Shown here piece after piece: positions 17,464-27,496 of a stretch of 64,000 nt of DNA (positions are counted from its first letter, which is position 1; every line of letters begins with the position of its first letter). Source of the DNA: Acetobacteraceae bacterium (GTDB taxonomy: Bacteria > Pseudomonadota > Alphaproteobacteria > Acetobacterales > Acetobacteraceae); NCBI GenBank assembly GCA_027451405.1, contig DAIDJM010000059.1, positions 1 to 64,000 on the forward strand. The letters run 5' to 3'. A program made the position numbers and the translations under genes. The notes under the pieces are model-generated. The model had not been told where the DNA came from. It saw only the letters and a list, made by a program, of their open reading frames with translations, and ran no database searches.

Positions 17464-19071
17464 TCAGCGGGCGGCGGGTGCGTAAAGGTCGGCGACCGGC
17501 GCGGCGATCGTCACGCTGCCGGCGAAACCGGGGCGCAGCGTGAGTCCGAGCTTCTGTTCGAAGGCGTAACCGAGCGCCAGCACCTGCGCGTCGCCCCAGC
17601 GCGGGCCGATGATCGAGAGCCCGACGGGCAGGCCGCTCACGCTGCCCATCGGCAGCGACAAATGCGGGTAACCCGCGACCGCCGCGAGCGTCGGCGTCGA
17701 GCCGAGCGCGTGATCGCCGTTGACGACGTCATTGGTCCAGGCAGGCCCGGCGGTGGGCGCGACCAGCGCGTCCACCTTGTATTGCGCCAGCAGCTTGTCG
17801 ATGCCTTCGGGTCCCGCCAGTTTTTTCTCGAGCGCGAGCGCCGCCTGGTAGCCGGGATCATCGAGCCCGGGCCCGGCTTGCGCCTTCTCGAAATCCTCCT
17901 GGCCGAACAGCGCGAGCTCGCGGTCGGCGTGCTGCTTGTTGAAATCGATCAGGGCGGCGAGCGTGCGCGTGGTCACGGCGGGCGGCGTGGTCGCGAGATA
18001 TTTGTTGAGGTCGGCTTTCAGTTCCGTGGTCAGAACCAGAAACTCGGCGTCGCCGATCTTCTCGTAGCCGTCCAGCTTGGGGATTTCGACGAGGGTCGCG
18101 CCGGCGGCCTTCAGCACCTCGAGCGCGTGGGCGAAGACCGCGTCGGTCTCGGGATGGAAACCGGCGAGAAAGCGGGCGACGCCGATGCGCTTGCCGGCGA
18201 GCGCGCCGGCATCGAGCGCGGCCTCATAGTCGGCTTTATGCTTGTCGGCATCGGCGGTCGCCGGATCGAGCGGATCGCTGCCGGCGAGCGCGGTCAGCAG
18301 GACCGCCACGTCGCGCACGCTGCGCGCCATTGGGCCCGCCGTGTCCTGGCTGTGCGCGATCGGCACGATATGCGTGCGCGAGAGCAGGCCGAGCGTCGGC
18401 TTGAAGCCGACCACGCCGTTCACCGAGGCGGGGCAGGTGACGGAGCCGTCGGTTTCGGTGCCGATCGCGAGCGGCGCGAGGCCGGCGGCAAGCGCCGCGG
18501 CGCTGCCGGAACTCGAGCCGCAGCTGTTGCGATCGAGCGCATACGGGTTGCGCACCAGGCCGCCGACGCCGCTCCAGCCCGAGATCGAGCGGCTGCCGCG
18601 CATATTGGCCCATTCGGAAAGATTGGTCTTGCCGAGGATCACCGCGCCGGCCGCGCGCAGCCGCGCGATGATCGGCGCATCGCGGTCGGTCTGGTTCTTC
18701 GCGAGCGCCAGCGAGCCTGCCGTCGTCGGCAGCGGATCGGCGGTCTCGACATTGTCCTTGATGAGCACCGGAATGCCATGCAGCGGCCCGCGCACATGGC
18801 CGACCGCCCGCTCCTCGTCGAGCGCGCGGGCATCCTCGATCGCCTGCGGATTGACCGCGATCACGGACTGCACCCCGCTTGGCCCGCGATCCACCGCCTC
18901 GATGCGCGCGAGCAGCGCGCCGACCAGCAGCTCGGAGGTCAGCCGATGGTGGGCAAGATCGTCCTGCAACTGTGCCACGGAGCGATATTCCACCGGCGTT
19001 TCGTCGGCCCGAGCCTGCAGGCTCAGCAGCAGGAGCGGGAGGGCGGGGAGAAGGAACCGGAGCAGCGTCAT
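17464..19071 (-). CDS. Exported amidase-signature enzyme
   Basis: A 535-residue protein. The ATG at 19071 begins a signal peptide (MTLLRFLLPALPLLLLSLQARA). The amidase-signature Ser-cisSer-Lys triad is visible: K105 in VLIKDN, the cis-Ser in CGSSSGSA (about 187) and nucleophile S210 in TETDGSVTCPA. Full-length AS enzymes are about 450-550 residues, so it is complete. It hydrolyses amides, probably in the periplasm. GatA is unlikely because of the signal peptide and the absence of gatB/gatC. An AT-rich repeat lies upstream. Confidence 0.87.
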   Translation of the reverse strand: MTLLRFLLPALPLLLLSLQARADETPVEYRSVAQLQDDLAHHRLTSELLVGALLARIEAVDRGPSGVQSVIAVNPQAIEDARALDEERAVGHVRGPLHGIPVLIKDNVETADPLPTTAGSLALAKNQTDRDAPIIARLRAAGAVILGKTNLSEWANMRGSRSISGWSGVGGLVRNPYALDRNSCGSSSGSAAALAAGLAPLAIGTETDGSVTCPASVNGVVGFKPTLGLLSRTHIVPIAHSQDTAGPMARSVRDVAVLLTALAGSDPLDPATADADKHKADYEAALDAGALAGKRIGVARFLAGFHPETDAVFAHALEVLKAAGATLVEIPKLDGYEKIGDAEFLVLTTELKADLNKYLATTPPAVTTRTLAALIDFNKQHADRELALFGQEDFEKAQAGPGLDDPGYQAALALEKKLAGPEGIDKLLAQYKVDALVAPTAGPAWTNDVVNGDHALGSTPTLAAVAGYPHLSLPMGSVSGLPVGLSIIGPRWGDAQVLALGYAFEQKLGLTLRPGFAGSVTIAAPVADLYAPAAR

Positions 19072-19118
19072 GGCGCCGCAGCATAGCTTGGGTGGAGACC
19101 GGCGCCAGGGGAGGCTTT

Positions 19119-19233
19119 GTTCTTTTTTTGAAAAAAAAGAACCAAAAAAACTTCTTCCGTATGGGACCGGGGGGTGCAGCAACCTCCGTCTCATACGAGT
19201 GAAGTCTTTTTGCTTCCTTTTCTTCAGAAAAAG
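19119..19233. repeat. AT-rich palindromic intergenic element, copy A
   Basis: It begins with GTTCTTTTTTT-G-AAAAAAAAGAAC (19119-19142) and ends with CTTTTTGCTTCCTTTTCTTC plus AGAAAAAG. The left and right halves are imperfect reverse complements of each other over about 45 nt, including GTATGGGAC paired with GTCTCATAC around a GC-rich loop. A second copy is at 30677-30786. It stands out in a very GC-rich genome. It lies upstream of the minus-strand amidase gene and downstream of the glycosyltransferase gene. Confidence 0.75.
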
Positions 19234-19240
19234 CAGGGTC

Positions 19241-21124
19241 TTAAAAAACCCTCAACATGTCCCGAAACGCCTCCATCTCGGGTATGTCCGCAGGCCCCGA
19301 ATCGAGAAACGCCTGCGTCAATCGCCGCAGCCGGAGCGGCATCGCGCCGCGGATCTCGGCATCGGCGTCGCCGACGCCGGGCAGGGCGCGCAGGCGCGCG
19401 AGTTCGGCCTCCGATCCGGGCAGGCAGCCGCGCCGGTCGGCGACGCGCGGGCCGCGCGCCAGCGAGACGAAGCTGCGGCAGATGAAGTGCCGGAACGCGG
19501 TTTCGCGCTCGGCCGTGCGGGCAGGCCAGTCGCCGCGGCCGCGGGCGAGTTTCCAGAGCGCCTCGGGGGCGCTGCGGAACAGATAATGGTTCACCCAGGC
19601 ATGGCTCGCGGACGGCGCGGCGGCGAAGGCGGGTAGCCGGCCCTCGATGCCGGGATGGTGGTGCAGCGCGCCGGTTTCGTTGCGGAAAAAAAAGGGGAGC
19701 CCGAGCGGCGAATAGGGGAAGTGCGACTGCGCGTGCCAGAAGCGCTGCGGGCGGAACAGCGATTTCACGTGCGGATTGATGGCGGGTTCGCGCTCGGTGA
19801 AGCGCAGTGTGGTCGGCGCGTCGCGCCAGCCTTCGCCGCCGCCGGAGGCGAAGATGAGCCAGCAGAGCGCGACCGCGTCGGTCGGCTGGGTTTCCTGGAA
19901 CGCCAGAAAATCCGCGATGGTGGTAAACGACCCCGTATCGAGCACCAGATATTCGTCCGGGTCGAGAATGGCGGTCCAGCGATAGTCGAGGATGGCGGGC
20001 AGCAGCGAGAGCGCGTGCGCGTAGGCTTTCGGCTGCGGTCCGAAATGGCCGCCCGGCATGTTCTCGATCCAGGTGATTTCGCCGGCGGCGGCGAGCGAAC
20101 CGAGCAGCGCCTCCGAGCCGTCGTCGCAATCGTTTGAATAAAGGAACAGATGCTCGAAGCCGAGGGCGCGGTGGTGGGCGATCCATTCGAGCAGATAGGG
20201 ACCCTCGTTGCACACGCTGGCGAGCAGGCAGGCGCCGCGGCGCGGCGCCACGCGGCGGCGGGCGAGAGCCGCCATCGCCTGCCCGGCCTGGGGCTGCCCG
20301 AACCCTTCGATCGCGTCCCCGGCGAACTGGTCGGCGGCCGGCGAGGCGAGTCGCGCGGGCGGCGGCCCGGGCGCGCGCGACCAGGCGGCGAGCGGCGCGA
20401 GTGCGCCTGTGATCCAGGGATTGCGCGGCATCGCCGCCCGCAGCAGCGCCAGCGTGTCGGGGTTGGCGAGTGCCAGCGCGGCGAGCCGTTCGAGCTCATC
20501 GGACGGCAACAGCCGGATCAGCGGCTCGGCCAAAGCCTGGCGCACCACGCCGCCGCGCAGCAGGGCGATCAGCGGTTCGGCGCGGAACGGGCGGGACGCG
20601 GCCTCGGCCAGTTCGATCGCGGCGAGCCGGGCCGGCTCGGCCACCGCCGGCGCGGACACCGGCTCGAGCCCCAGAGCGCCGAGCGGGCCGTTGCCGAAAC
20701 CGTCGAACACGACGCACCCTTCGGGCGAGCCTTCGCCCGGCCGCGTGACCGCGAGATAGCGGCCGGAGAGCGGATGGCGCAGCCGGATCAGGTCCGGCTC
20801 CGGACCCGGCAGCCGGAAACCCGAGATGGCGACTGCGCGCAGCCCGTCCGACTGCACTTCGAGCGGGCGCAGATCGGGCGCGAGCAGGAAGCAGAGGCTG
20901 GGATTGGCGTCGGGGATCGCGACCAGCAGCCGGCCCGGATCGGTGCCGCCCATGCCGATGCGCGGCGCGCCGGGGTGGAGCCAGTCCCCGCGGCCGGTGC
21001 GGGCATGGTAGAAGCGGATGCCGTCGCGCCGGGATGCGTGGCGCCCGATTGAGGGGGAAGCCGGCCGCGAGAGCGGCAGGGCGGGCGGCGGCGCCGGGCG
21101 CGTACGGAAGCCGAAAAATCCCAC
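19241..21124 (-). CDS. Glycosyltransferase (GT2/GT92-like) with large N-terminal region
   Basis: A 627-residue protein starting at GTG 21124, with AGGAGG 9 nt upstream; the frame is open further upstream. Residues about 1-290 are unassigned, with a beta-rich part (GIRFYHARTGRGDWL, RHPLSGRYLAV) and then helices. The catalytic domain begins near residue 305 (CLLASVCNEGPYLLEWIAHH and LFLYSNDCDDGSEALL) and has the metal-binding DPDEYLVL. This is typical of the DUF23/GT92-like and related GT2 enzymes that act from the cytoplasm. The acceptor and donor are unknown. It is divergent from mazG. Confidence 0.8.
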   Translation of the reverse strand: MGFFGFRTRPAPPPALPLSRPASPSIGRHASRRDGIRFYHARTGRGDWLHPGAPRIGMGGTDPGRLLVAIPDANPSLCFLLAPDLRPLEVQSDGLRAVAISGFRLPGPEPDLIRLRHPLSGRYLAVTRPGEGSPEGCVVFDGFGNGPLGALGLEPVSAPAVAEPARLAAIELAEAASRPFRAEPLIALLRGGVVRQALAEPLIRLLPSDELERLAALALANPDTLALLRAAMPRNPWITGALAPLAAWSRAPGPPPARLASPAADQFAGDAIEGFGQPQAGQAMAALARRRVAPRRGACLLASVCNEGPYLLEWIAHHRALGFEHLFLYSNDCDDGSEALLGSLAAAGEITWIENMPGGHFGPQPKAYAHALSLLPAILDYRWTAILDPDEYLVLDTGSFTTIADFLAFQETQPTDAVALCWLIFASGGGEGWRDAPTTLRFTEREPAINPHVKSLFRPQRFWHAQSHFPYSPLGLPFFFRNETGALHHHPGIEGRLPAFAAAPSASHAWVNHYLFRSAPEALWKLARGRGDWPARTAERETAFRHFICRSFVSLARGPRVADRRGCLPGSEAELARLRALPGVGDADAEIRGAMPLRLRRLTQAFLDSGPADIPEMEAFRDMLRVF

Positions 21125-21311
21125 GGGAACGGGCCTCCTGACCGGCTTGCGGCCGTTGGATGCTTCTACCGGGAGTTGATTAACGCACGCTGAATCCTTT
21201 CGGCCAAGCCCGTAACGTCCCCGCCTCGCGCCGAGGCCTTTGGCCAGCGCCTTGGAAGCCGGCGCCCGCTCGGCCAAAAGCCCGTCTCCGCCCCGCTCCG
21301 GAGACCTGACC

Positions 21312-22100
21312 GTGCCGCGTCCCGATGCCGAAATCCTGCGCCTGATCGAGATCATGGCGCGGCTGCGCGACCCCGCGGGCGGCTGTCCCTGGGACCGGGT
21401 GCAGAGCTTCGCCACCATCGCCCCCTACACGATCGAGGAGGCCTACGAGGTGGCCGACGCGGCGGAGCGGCGCGATCTGCCGGCGCTCGCCGACGAGCTC
21501 GGCGATCTGCTGTTCCAGGTCGTCTACCATGCGCGCCTGGCCGAGGAGGAAGGCGCCTTCGCCTTCGGCGACGTGGCGGCCTCGATCGCCGACAAGATGG
21601 TGCGGCGCCATCCGCACGTGTTCGGCAGCGAGGATCGCGACGCCGCCGCCCATTCGGAGGCGTGGGAGGCGGGCAAGGCGGCCGAGCGGGCGCTCCGCCG
21701 CGAGCATGGCGTGCTGGCCGGCGTGCCGCGGGCGCTGCCGGCGCTCACCCGGGCCGAGAAGCTGACGAGGCGGGCGGCGCGCGTCGGGTTCGACTGGCCG
21801 GATGCGGAACAGGTGATCGCCAAGCTCGAGGAGGAGATCGCCGAGCTGCGCGCCGAGCTGCCGGGGGCCGACCCGGCGCGGCTCGAGGACGAGCTCGGCG
21901 ACATGATGTTCGTGCTCGCCAACCTCGCGCGCAAATTGTCGCTCGATCCGGAAGCGTGCCTGCGGCGCGCGAACGCGAAGTTCGAGCGGCGCTTCGGGGC
22001 GGTGGAGCAGGCGCTGGCGGCGCGGGGGGAAACACCGGCGGAGGCCGGGCTCGAGGCGATGGAGGCGGCCTGGCAGGCGGTCAAGGCGCAGGAGCGCTGA
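21312..22100 (+). CDS. mazG: Nucleoside triphosphate pyrophosphohydrolase MazG
   Basis: A 262-residue protein. The GTG at 21312 is preceded by GGAGA at suitable spacing. MazG motifs occur twice: GGCPWDRVQSF with EEAYEVAD (about 42-49) and ELGDLLFQVVYHA in the first half, and KLEEEIAELRAEL with ELGDMMFVLANLAR in the second. The E-x2-E and E-x2-D residues bind magnesium. It hydrolyses NTPs and dNTPs to monophosphates and pyrophosphate, cleaning the nucleotide pool. It is cytoplasmic and full length. The methyltransferase gene follows on the same strand. Confidence 0.93.
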   Translation: MPRPDAEILRLIEIMARLRDPAGGCPWDRVQSFATIAPYTIEEAYEVADAAERRDLPALADELGDLLFQVVYHARLAEEEGAFAFGDVAASIADKMVRRHPHVFGSEDRDAAAHSEAWEAGKAAERALRREHGVLAGVPRALPALTRAEKLTRRAARVGFDWPDAEQVIAKLEEEIAELRAELPGADPARLEDELGDMMFVLANLARKLSLDPEACLRRANAKFERRFGAVEQALAARGETPAEAGLEAMEAAWQAVKAQER

Positions 22101-22186
22101 GTTCGGCGGCCGTCACCCCGGCCTTTTCGTTGCCTTCACCCTCCCCCGCCCATAAGTTCCGCCCGCCTACCGGAGACCTCTCCCCC

Positions 22187-23287
22187 TTGATCGACGCCCC
22201 GAAGAGCCTGAACGCGCTCGGTATCGAATTCCGCACCGACAAATCCTCGCTCGCCCACGACTACCTGACCTTCTACGAGCGGTATCTGTTTGGCCTGCGC
22301 GACAAACCCGTCAAGCTGCTCGAGATCGGCGTGTTCAACGGCGCCTCGCTCGCGGTCTGGGAAGCCTATTTCCCCTACGGTCAGATCGTCGGCGCCGACA
22401 TCGAGCCGACGGCGAGCCGTTTCGCGCGCGAGCGCGTCGCCATCGAAATCATCGACCAGTCGAACCTCGAGGATCTCGTCCGGATCGGCATGAAACACGG
22501 GCCGTTCGACGTCATCATCGATGATGGCTCGCATCTCTGGGAACACCAGATCACCTCGCTGCGCACCATGTTCCCGTTCGTCAGGGACGGCGGCATCTAC
22601 ATCGTCGAGGACCTGCACACGAACTACGGCGAACTCGCGGACTCCTATCGCGGCGTCGCCACGCAATCCTGCATGGAGTACCTCAAGCAGCTGGTCGATC
22701 TGCGCGTCTCCGACCCGATGCTCGACATCACCCGCGAGGAAGACCCGTTCCTGCGCACCTATGGGCACGCGATGCATGCGATCATCTTCTATCGCCGCGC
22801 CTGCCTGATCGAGAAATCCATGCGCCAGGCGATGGAAATCGCGAGCGCGCCGCCCTTCGTCCCGGTTTCGCAGATCAACGACCCGATACGCATCGCGATC
22901 TTCGCCCATGTCGGCAATTTCGGCGACCGCAGGAGCACGACCGGCGCCATGCGGCCGATGCAGCCGGGCCAGCACATCCAGGGTTTCGCGGTCACCACGC
23001 CGCGCACCGAGGTCGGGCTCGAATATCGCGCCCGGCTGGCCCAGGGCGCCTGGACCGACTGGGCCCCGGCACCCGCCTTCGTCGGCACCCGCGGGCGTGG
23101 CCAGGACCTCACGGGCTTCGCGGTCCGGCTGACCGAGGCGGGCCGCGCGGCCTACGAGGTGAGCGCGATCGGCGCGTTCGGTCTCGATCCCGAGCCGGTC
23201 ATGGTGGGCGACGGCGAGGATTGCGTGCCGCGCCAGGGTCTGGCCCCGCTCGCCGGCATGCAGATCGTGCTCCGGGCGCGCGGATAG
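22187..23287 (+). CDS. SAM-dependent methyltransferase (CmcI/TylF-like) with C-terminal ChW-like domain
   Basis: A 366-residue protein. The only sensible start is TTG at 22187, with GGAG upstream in the same CCGGAGACCT context as maz[17 protein letters not shown] gives the SAM-binding loop, [13 protein letters not shown] the acidic and metal-binding region, and [13 protein letters not shown] the following strand. This resembles methyltransferases of antibiotic and glycan biosynthesis. The C-terminal 110 residues carry [38 protein letters not shown] and LTGFAVRL, which resemble clostridial hydrophobic W (ChW) repeats. The substrate is unknown. Confidence 0.78.
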   Translation: MIDAPKSLNALGIEFRTDKSSLAHDYLTFYERYLFGLRDKPVKLLEIGVFNGASLAVWEAYFPYGQIVGADIEPTASRFARERVAIEIIDQSNLEDLVRIGMKHGPFDVIIDDGSHLWEHQITSLRTMFPFVRDGGIYIVEDLHTNYGELADSYRGVATQSCMEYLKQLVDLRVSDPMLDITREEDPFLRTYGHAMHAIIFYRRACLIEKSMRQAMEIASAPPFVPVSQINDPIRIAIFAHVGNFGDRRSTTGAMRPMQPGQHIQGFAVTTPRTEVGLEYRARLAQGAWTDWAPAPAFVGTRGRGQDLTGFAVRLTEAGRAAYEVSAIGAFGLDPEPVMVGDGEDCVPRQGLAPLAGMQIVLRARG

Positions 23288-23345
23288 CGGCGCTTCCGCC
23301 CGTGCGCGCCCTCGTGCGACACTGCGCCCCGGCGAGGCGGCACCC

Positions 23346-23933
23346 ATGATCCTGCTCATCGACAATTACGACAGCTTCACCTTCAACCTCGTGCACTACC
23401 TCGCCGAACTCGGCGCGGCATGCGACGTGCGCCGCAACGACACGCTGAGCGCCGACGAGGCGATGGCGCTGGCGCCCGAGGCGATCGTGCTCTCGCCCGG
23501 CCCCTGCACGCCGAACGAGGCCGGCATCTGCCTCGACCTCATCCGGCTCGCGGCCGGGCGCATCCCGGTGCTCGGCGTCTGCCTCGGCCACCAGGCGATC
23601 GGCCAGGCTTTCGGCGGCGAGGTGGTGCGCGCGCCCACCCCGATGCATGGCAAGGTGAGCCGCATCCACCATCACGGGACCGATCTGTTCGCCGGCCTCT
23701 CGAACCCGTTCGAGGCCACGCGCTACCACAGCCTGGTGGTGCGGGCGGAGACGCTGCCGCCGAGCCTGCTGGCCACGGCGCATACCGAGGACGGGCTGAT
23801 CATGGGGCTGCGGCACCGCACCCACGCGCTCTACGGCGTGCAGTTCCACCCGGAGAGCATCGCGAGCCAGCACGGGCACGATCTGCTGCGGAATTTCCTG
23901 CGTCTCGCGCAGGCGGAGCGGGTGGCGGCTTGA
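23346..23933 (+). CDS. trpG: Anthranilate synthase component II (glutamine amidotransferase)
   Basis: A 195-residue protein. It begins [15 protein letters not shown], the family hallmark. The nucleophile is C79 in [10 protein letters not shown], and VQFHPESI near residue 170 supplies the catalytic His-Glu. It supplies ammonia from glutamine for anthranilate synthesis from chorismate; the same protein may also serve p-aminobenzoate synthesis. trpE is not adjacent. It is 16 nt before trpD and probably co-transcribed. GAGGCGG serves as the ribosome-binding site. Confidence 0.93.
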   Translation: MILLIDNYDSFTFNLVHYLAELGAACDVRRNDTLSADEAMALAPEAIVLSPGPCTPNEAGICLDLIRLAAGRIPVLGVCLGHQAIGQAFGGEVVRAPTPMHGKVSRIHHHGTDLFAGLSNPFEATRYHSLVVRAETLPPSLLATAHTEDGLIMGLRHRTHALYGVQFHPESIASQHGHDLLRNFLRLAQAERVAA

Positions 23934-23949
23934 GCGGAGGCCACCCCCC

Positions 23950-25005
23950 ATGAAACCCCACCTCGCCGCGAAACCCTACCTCTCCGCCCTGGCCCGCGGC
24001 GAAACCCTCACCGCCGCCGCCGCCGAAGCCTTCTTCGCCGCCATCATGGAAGGCGAGGCGACGCACGCGCAGATCGCCGCCCTGCTCACCGCGCTCCGGG
24101 TCCGCGGCGAAACCCCGGACGAACTGCTCGGCCTGGTCCGCGCGCTCCGTGCCCGCATGGTGCCGGTGGCCGCGCCCCCCGGCACCATCGATCTCTGCGG
24201 CACCGGCGGCGACGGCCGGCACACGCTCAACGTCTCCACCGCCGCGTCCTTCGTGGTTGCCGGCTGCGGCGTGCCGGTGGCCAAGCACGGCAACCGGGCG
24301 ATGTCCTCGCGCAGCGGCGGCTCGGACGTGCTGGGCGCGCTGGGTATCCCCCCGGTCGCCGACATTCCCGCGCTCGAGGCCAGCCTCGCGGAGGAGGGAC
24401 TCGCCTTTCTTTTTGCGCCGCACCATCATCCCGCCCTGCGCCACGCGGCGCCGGTGCGTGCGGAACTCGGCTTCCGCACCATCTTCAATCTCGCCGGCCC
24501 GCTGGCCAATCCGGCCGGGGTCAGGCGGCAATTGGTGGGCGTGCACGATCCGGGCTGGCTCGAGCCTCTGGCCGCCATCCTGGGCGGGCTCGGCGCCGAG
24601 CATGTCTGGGCGGTGCATGGCGACGGCATGGATGAGGTAACTTTGTCGGGACCGACACAGGTGGCCGAGTGGCGGGGCGGGGTCTGCCGGAGCTTCGCGA
24701 TCCTGCCCGAGGCGGCGGGTTTCGCGCGGGCGCCGGCCGAGGCGATCGCGGGCGGAACCCCGGCCGAAAACGCCGCGGCGCTGGAAGCGTTGCTGGCAGG
24801 GCAGCGCGGACCCTATCGCGATACCGTTCTGCTCAATGCGGCGGCGGCGCTCATGGTGGCCGGGCACGCCGCGACGCTGCGCGACGGCGCGATACGGGCG
24901 GCGCGGGCGATCGACGACGGTTCGGCCCGGGCGCGGCTCGAGCGGATGCGGCGCCGGTTCGCCCGGCATGAGGAAGGAGCGGTCCGCGAGGTGGCCGATG
25001 CCTGA
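23950..25005 (+). CDS. trpD: Anthranilate phosphoribosyltransferase
   Basis: A 351-residue protein. The PRPP-binding GTGGDG motif is at residues 84-89, KHGNR at 112-116, and the Asp-Glu metal motif (GMDEVTLSGPT) occurs near residue 230. It transfers phosphoribose to anthranilate, the second step of tryptophan synthesis, in the cytoplasm. Its stop overlaps the trpC start by 8 nt. The length is normal. Confidence 0.95.
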   Translation: MKPHLAAKPYLSALARGETLTAAAAEAFFAAIMEGEATHAQIAALLTALRVRGETPDELLGLVRALRARMVPVAAPPGTIDLCGTGGDGRHTLNVSTAASFVVAGCGVPVAKHGNRAMSSRSGGSDVLGALGIPPVADIPALEASLAEEGLAFLFAPHHHPALRHAAPVRAELGFRTIFNLAGPLANPAGVRRQLVGVHDPGWLEPLAAILGGLGAEHVWAVHGDGMDEVTLSGPTQVAEWRGGVCRSFAILPEAAGFARAPAEAIAGGTPAENAAALEALLAGQRGPYRDTVLLNAAAALMVAGHAATLRDGAIRAARAIDDGSARARLERMRRRFARHEEGAVREVADA

Positions 25006-25813
25006 CAGCCTGCCAGAAAGCGCCGGAACGCTCTCGCGGATCTGCGCCGAGACGCTGGCCGAGGTCGAGCGGCGGCGCGAATTGCTGCCGCTCGAAAAGC
25101 TCCGCTCGAAGATCGCGAGCGGCAAGCTCAAGCCGCGCGGCTTCGGGCTGGCGCTGAAAGCCACGCTCATGGGCCATCGCTGCGCGCTGATCGCCGAGTT
25201 CAAGCGCGCCTCGCCCTCGGGCGGCGTGATCCGCCCGGACGCCGATCCGGCCGAGGTGGCGCAGGCCTACCAGGCCGGCGGCGCGACCTGCCTCTCGGTC
25301 CTCACCGATGCGCCGTTCTTCCGCGGCTCGCTCGCCGATCTGGGGCTGGTCCGCCGGACCGTCGATCTGCCGGTGCTGCGCAAGGATTTCATCCTTGATC
25401 CCTGGCAGGTCTTCGAGAGCCGGGCGGCCGGGGCCGACTGCATCCTGCTGATCATGGCGGCGCTCTCCGATGCCCAGGCGATCGAGCTCGAGGCGGCGGC
25501 CCGTGAACTCGATCTCGACGTGCTCGTCGAGGTCCATGACCGCCACGATCTCGATCGCGCGCTCGGGCTGCAGACCCCGCTGCTCGGCATCAACAACCGC
25601 AACCTCCGCACGCTCCACACCGACATCTCGACCACCATCGAACTCGCGCCCCACGTGCCGCCCGATCGCATCCTGGTCACCGAGAGCGGCATCCGGACGC
25701 ATGACGATCTGGTGCGGCTCGCCGCCGTTGGCGCCCATTGCCTGCTGGTCGGCGAAAGCCTGCTGCGCCAGCCCGATATCGTGGCGGCCACCCGGGCGCT
25801 CCTCGGCGAATGA
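24998..25813 (+). CDS. trpC: Indole-3-glycerol phosphate synthase
   Basis: A 271-residue protein from the ATG at 24998; the frame is open further upstream, inside trpD. TIM-barrel motifs are visible: [12 protein letters not shown] (catalytic Lys), [27 protein letters not shown] and ILVTESGI. It catalyses ring closure of carboxyphenylamino-deoxyribulose phosphate. It overlaps trpD at its start and moaC at its end (ATGA), showing translational coupling. Confidence 0.95.
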   Translation: MPDSLPESAGTLSRICAETLAEVERRRELLPLEKLRSKIASGKLKPRGFGLALKATLMGHRCALIAEFKRASPSGGVIRPDADPAEVAQAYQAGGATCLSVLTDAPFFRGSLADLGLVRRTVDLPVLRKDFILDPWQVFESRAAGADCILLIMAALSDAQAIELEAAARELDLDVLVEVHDRHDLDRALGLQTPLLGINNRNLRTLHTDISTTIELAPHVPPDRILVTESGIRTHDDLVRLAAVGAHCLLVGESLLRQPDIVAATRALLGE

Positions 25814-26280
25814 ACACGCTGACCCATCTCGACGCCGAAGGCCGGGCGCGGATGGTGGATGTGTCGGACAAGCCCGAGACCGCCCGCACCGCGGTGGCGC
25901 GCGGCTTCGTGTCCATGGCGCCGGCGACCGCGCAGGCGATCGGCGCTGGGTCGCTGCCCAAGGGGGACGTGCTCGCGGCGGCGCGGATCGCCGGCATCCT
26001 GGCCGCGAAACGGACCGCCGACCTGGTGCCGCTCTGCCACCCGCTGCCGATCGCGGCAGTCGAGCTGGCGCTCACCGTCGAGCCCGCCGGGGTCGCGATC
26101 GAGGCGTCGGTGCGGACCACGGCCCGCACCGGCGTCGAGATGGAGGCGCTGACCGCGGTCTCGGTCGCGGCGCTCACGGTCTATGACATGGCCAAGGCGC
26201 TCGATCGCGGGATGCGGATCGAGGGCGTGCGCGTGGTGCTGAAGGATGGCGGCCGGTCCGGGCGGTTCGAAGCTGGCTGA
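25810..26280 (+). CDS. moaC: Cyclic pyranopterin monophosphate synthase MoaC
   Basis: A 156-residue protein starting at ATG 25810, which overlaps the trpC stop. Family motifs are [26 protein letters not shown] and [24 protein letters not shown]. The last of these carries the conserved Lys and Asp region of the active site. It converts the MoaA product to cyclic pyranopterin monophosphate in molybdenum-cofactor synthesis. It overlaps moeA by 35 nt. Confidence 0.95.
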   Translation: MNTLTHLDAEGRARMVDVSDKPETARTAVARGFVSMAPATAQAIGAGSLPKGDVLAAARIAGILAAKRTADLVPLCHPLPIAAVELALTVEPAGVAIEASVRTTARTGVEMEALTAVSVAALTVYDMAKALDRGMRIEGVRVVLKDGGRSGRFEAG

Positions 26281-27481
26281 CCTGCTGCCGGTGGCCGAGG
26301 CCAGGGCGCGGATCCTCGCGGATCTCACGCCCGTCGGCGTCGAGGTCGCGAGTCTCGCGCAGGCCGCGGGGCGGGTGCTGGCGGCGCCGGCCCTGGCGCG
26401 GCTCGACCAGCCGCCCGCGGATCTGTCGGCCATGGACGGGTGGGCGGTGCGGGCCGGCGAGGGCGCGGCCGAGCGGCGCGACGCCGGCGCTTCCGCCGCC
26501 GGCCAGCCGTTCGCCGGCACGGTCGGACCGGGCGAGGCGGTGCGGGTATTCACCGGGAGCGTGGTGCCCGAGGGCGCCGACGCGGTCCTGTTGCAGGAGG
26601 ATGCGTCGCCGGCGGGAGAGCGCGTGCGGTTTTCCGCCATGCCCCGCCCGGGCCAGCATATCCGGCGGCGCGGTCAGGATTTCCGCGCCGGTGTCGTGGT
26701 GCTCGAACCCGGGCTGCGTCTCGGGGCGCGGGCGATCGGGCTGGCCGCCGCGGCGAACCGCGCCTGGCTCAGCGTGCACCGGCGGCCGCGGGTCGCCTTG
26801 CTCTGCACCGGCGACGAGATCGTGCTCCCCGGCGAGGATCCGCCGCCCGGCGGCATCGCCGGGTCGAACGGGCCGATGCTGGCGGCGCTTGTGGCCGCGG
26901 CCGGGGGGGAGCCCTGGCTCTTGCCGGTGGTGCGTGACGAGGCGGCCGCCATTGCCGCGGCGGCGCGCGAGGCCGCGGGGGCCGACCTGCTGGTCACGAC
27001 CGGCGGGGTGAGCGTCGGCGACCGCGATCTGGTGCGGGCGGGGCTCGCCGAGGGCGGTTTCGCGCTTGATTTCTGGCGGATCGCGATGCGCCCGGGGAAG
27101 CCGATGCTGCATGGCCGGATCGGCGCGCTGCCGGTGCTCGGCCTGCCGGGCAATCCGGTTTCCGCCTTCGTCTGCGCGGTGCTGTTCCTGCTGCCGGCGC
27201 TGCGGAAGCTGGCGGGAGAGCGGACCACCGAACCCGCCTTCGCGACGGCGAAACTCGGCGGCGCGCTGCCCGCCAACGACCACCGGGAGGATTATCTGCG
27301 CGCGCGGCTGGACCGGGACGAGGCGGGAGAGACGATCGCTCTACCCTTTCCCAGGCAGGATTCGGCGATGCTGACGACGCTCGCCGCGTCCGATGGCCTC
27401 ATCCAGCGTCCGTCCCAAGCGGGCGCCGCTCAAATCGGCGACCCGGTTCGCGTGCTGAGACTCGATCTGCCGGGGTGGTGA
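26246..27481 (+). CDS. moeA: Molybdopterin molybdenumtransferase MoeA
   Basis: A 411-residue protein with an ATG inside the end of moaC. It contains [61 protein letters not shown] and [21 protein letters not shown], which are the ordered MoeA domain III and IV motifs. It inserts molybdate into adenylated molybdopterin in the cytoplasm. The overlap with moaC indicates co-translation. The gene order trpC-moaC-moeA-lexA is shared with other alphaproteobacteria. Confidence 0.94.
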   Translation: MAAGPGGSKLADLLPVAEARARILADLTPVGVEVASLAQAAGRVLAAPALARLDQPPADLSAMDGWAVRAGEGAAERRDAGASAAGQPFAGTVGPGEAVRVFTGSVVPEGADAVLLQEDASPAGERVRFSAMPRPGQHIRRRGQDFRAGVVVLEPGLRLGARAIGLAAAANRAWLSVHRRPRVALLCTGDEIVLPGEDPPPGGIAGSNGPMLAALVAAAGGEPWLLPVVRDEAAAIAAAAREAAGADLLVTTGGVSVGDRDLVRAGLAEGGFALDFWRIAMRPGKPMLHGRIGALPVLGLPGNPVSAFVCAVLFLLPALRKLAGERTTEPAFATAKLGGALPANDHREDYLRARLDRDEAGETIALPFPRQDSAMLTTLAASDGLIQRPSQAGAAQIGDPVRVLRLDLPGW

Positions 27482-27496
27482 GGCCCCGGCGGCCGG

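Noticed and set aside
17146-19086. A 646-residue plus-strand open frame opposite the amidase
   Set aside because: The minus strand has a complete amidase triad; this frame has none and is Arg/Gly-rich.
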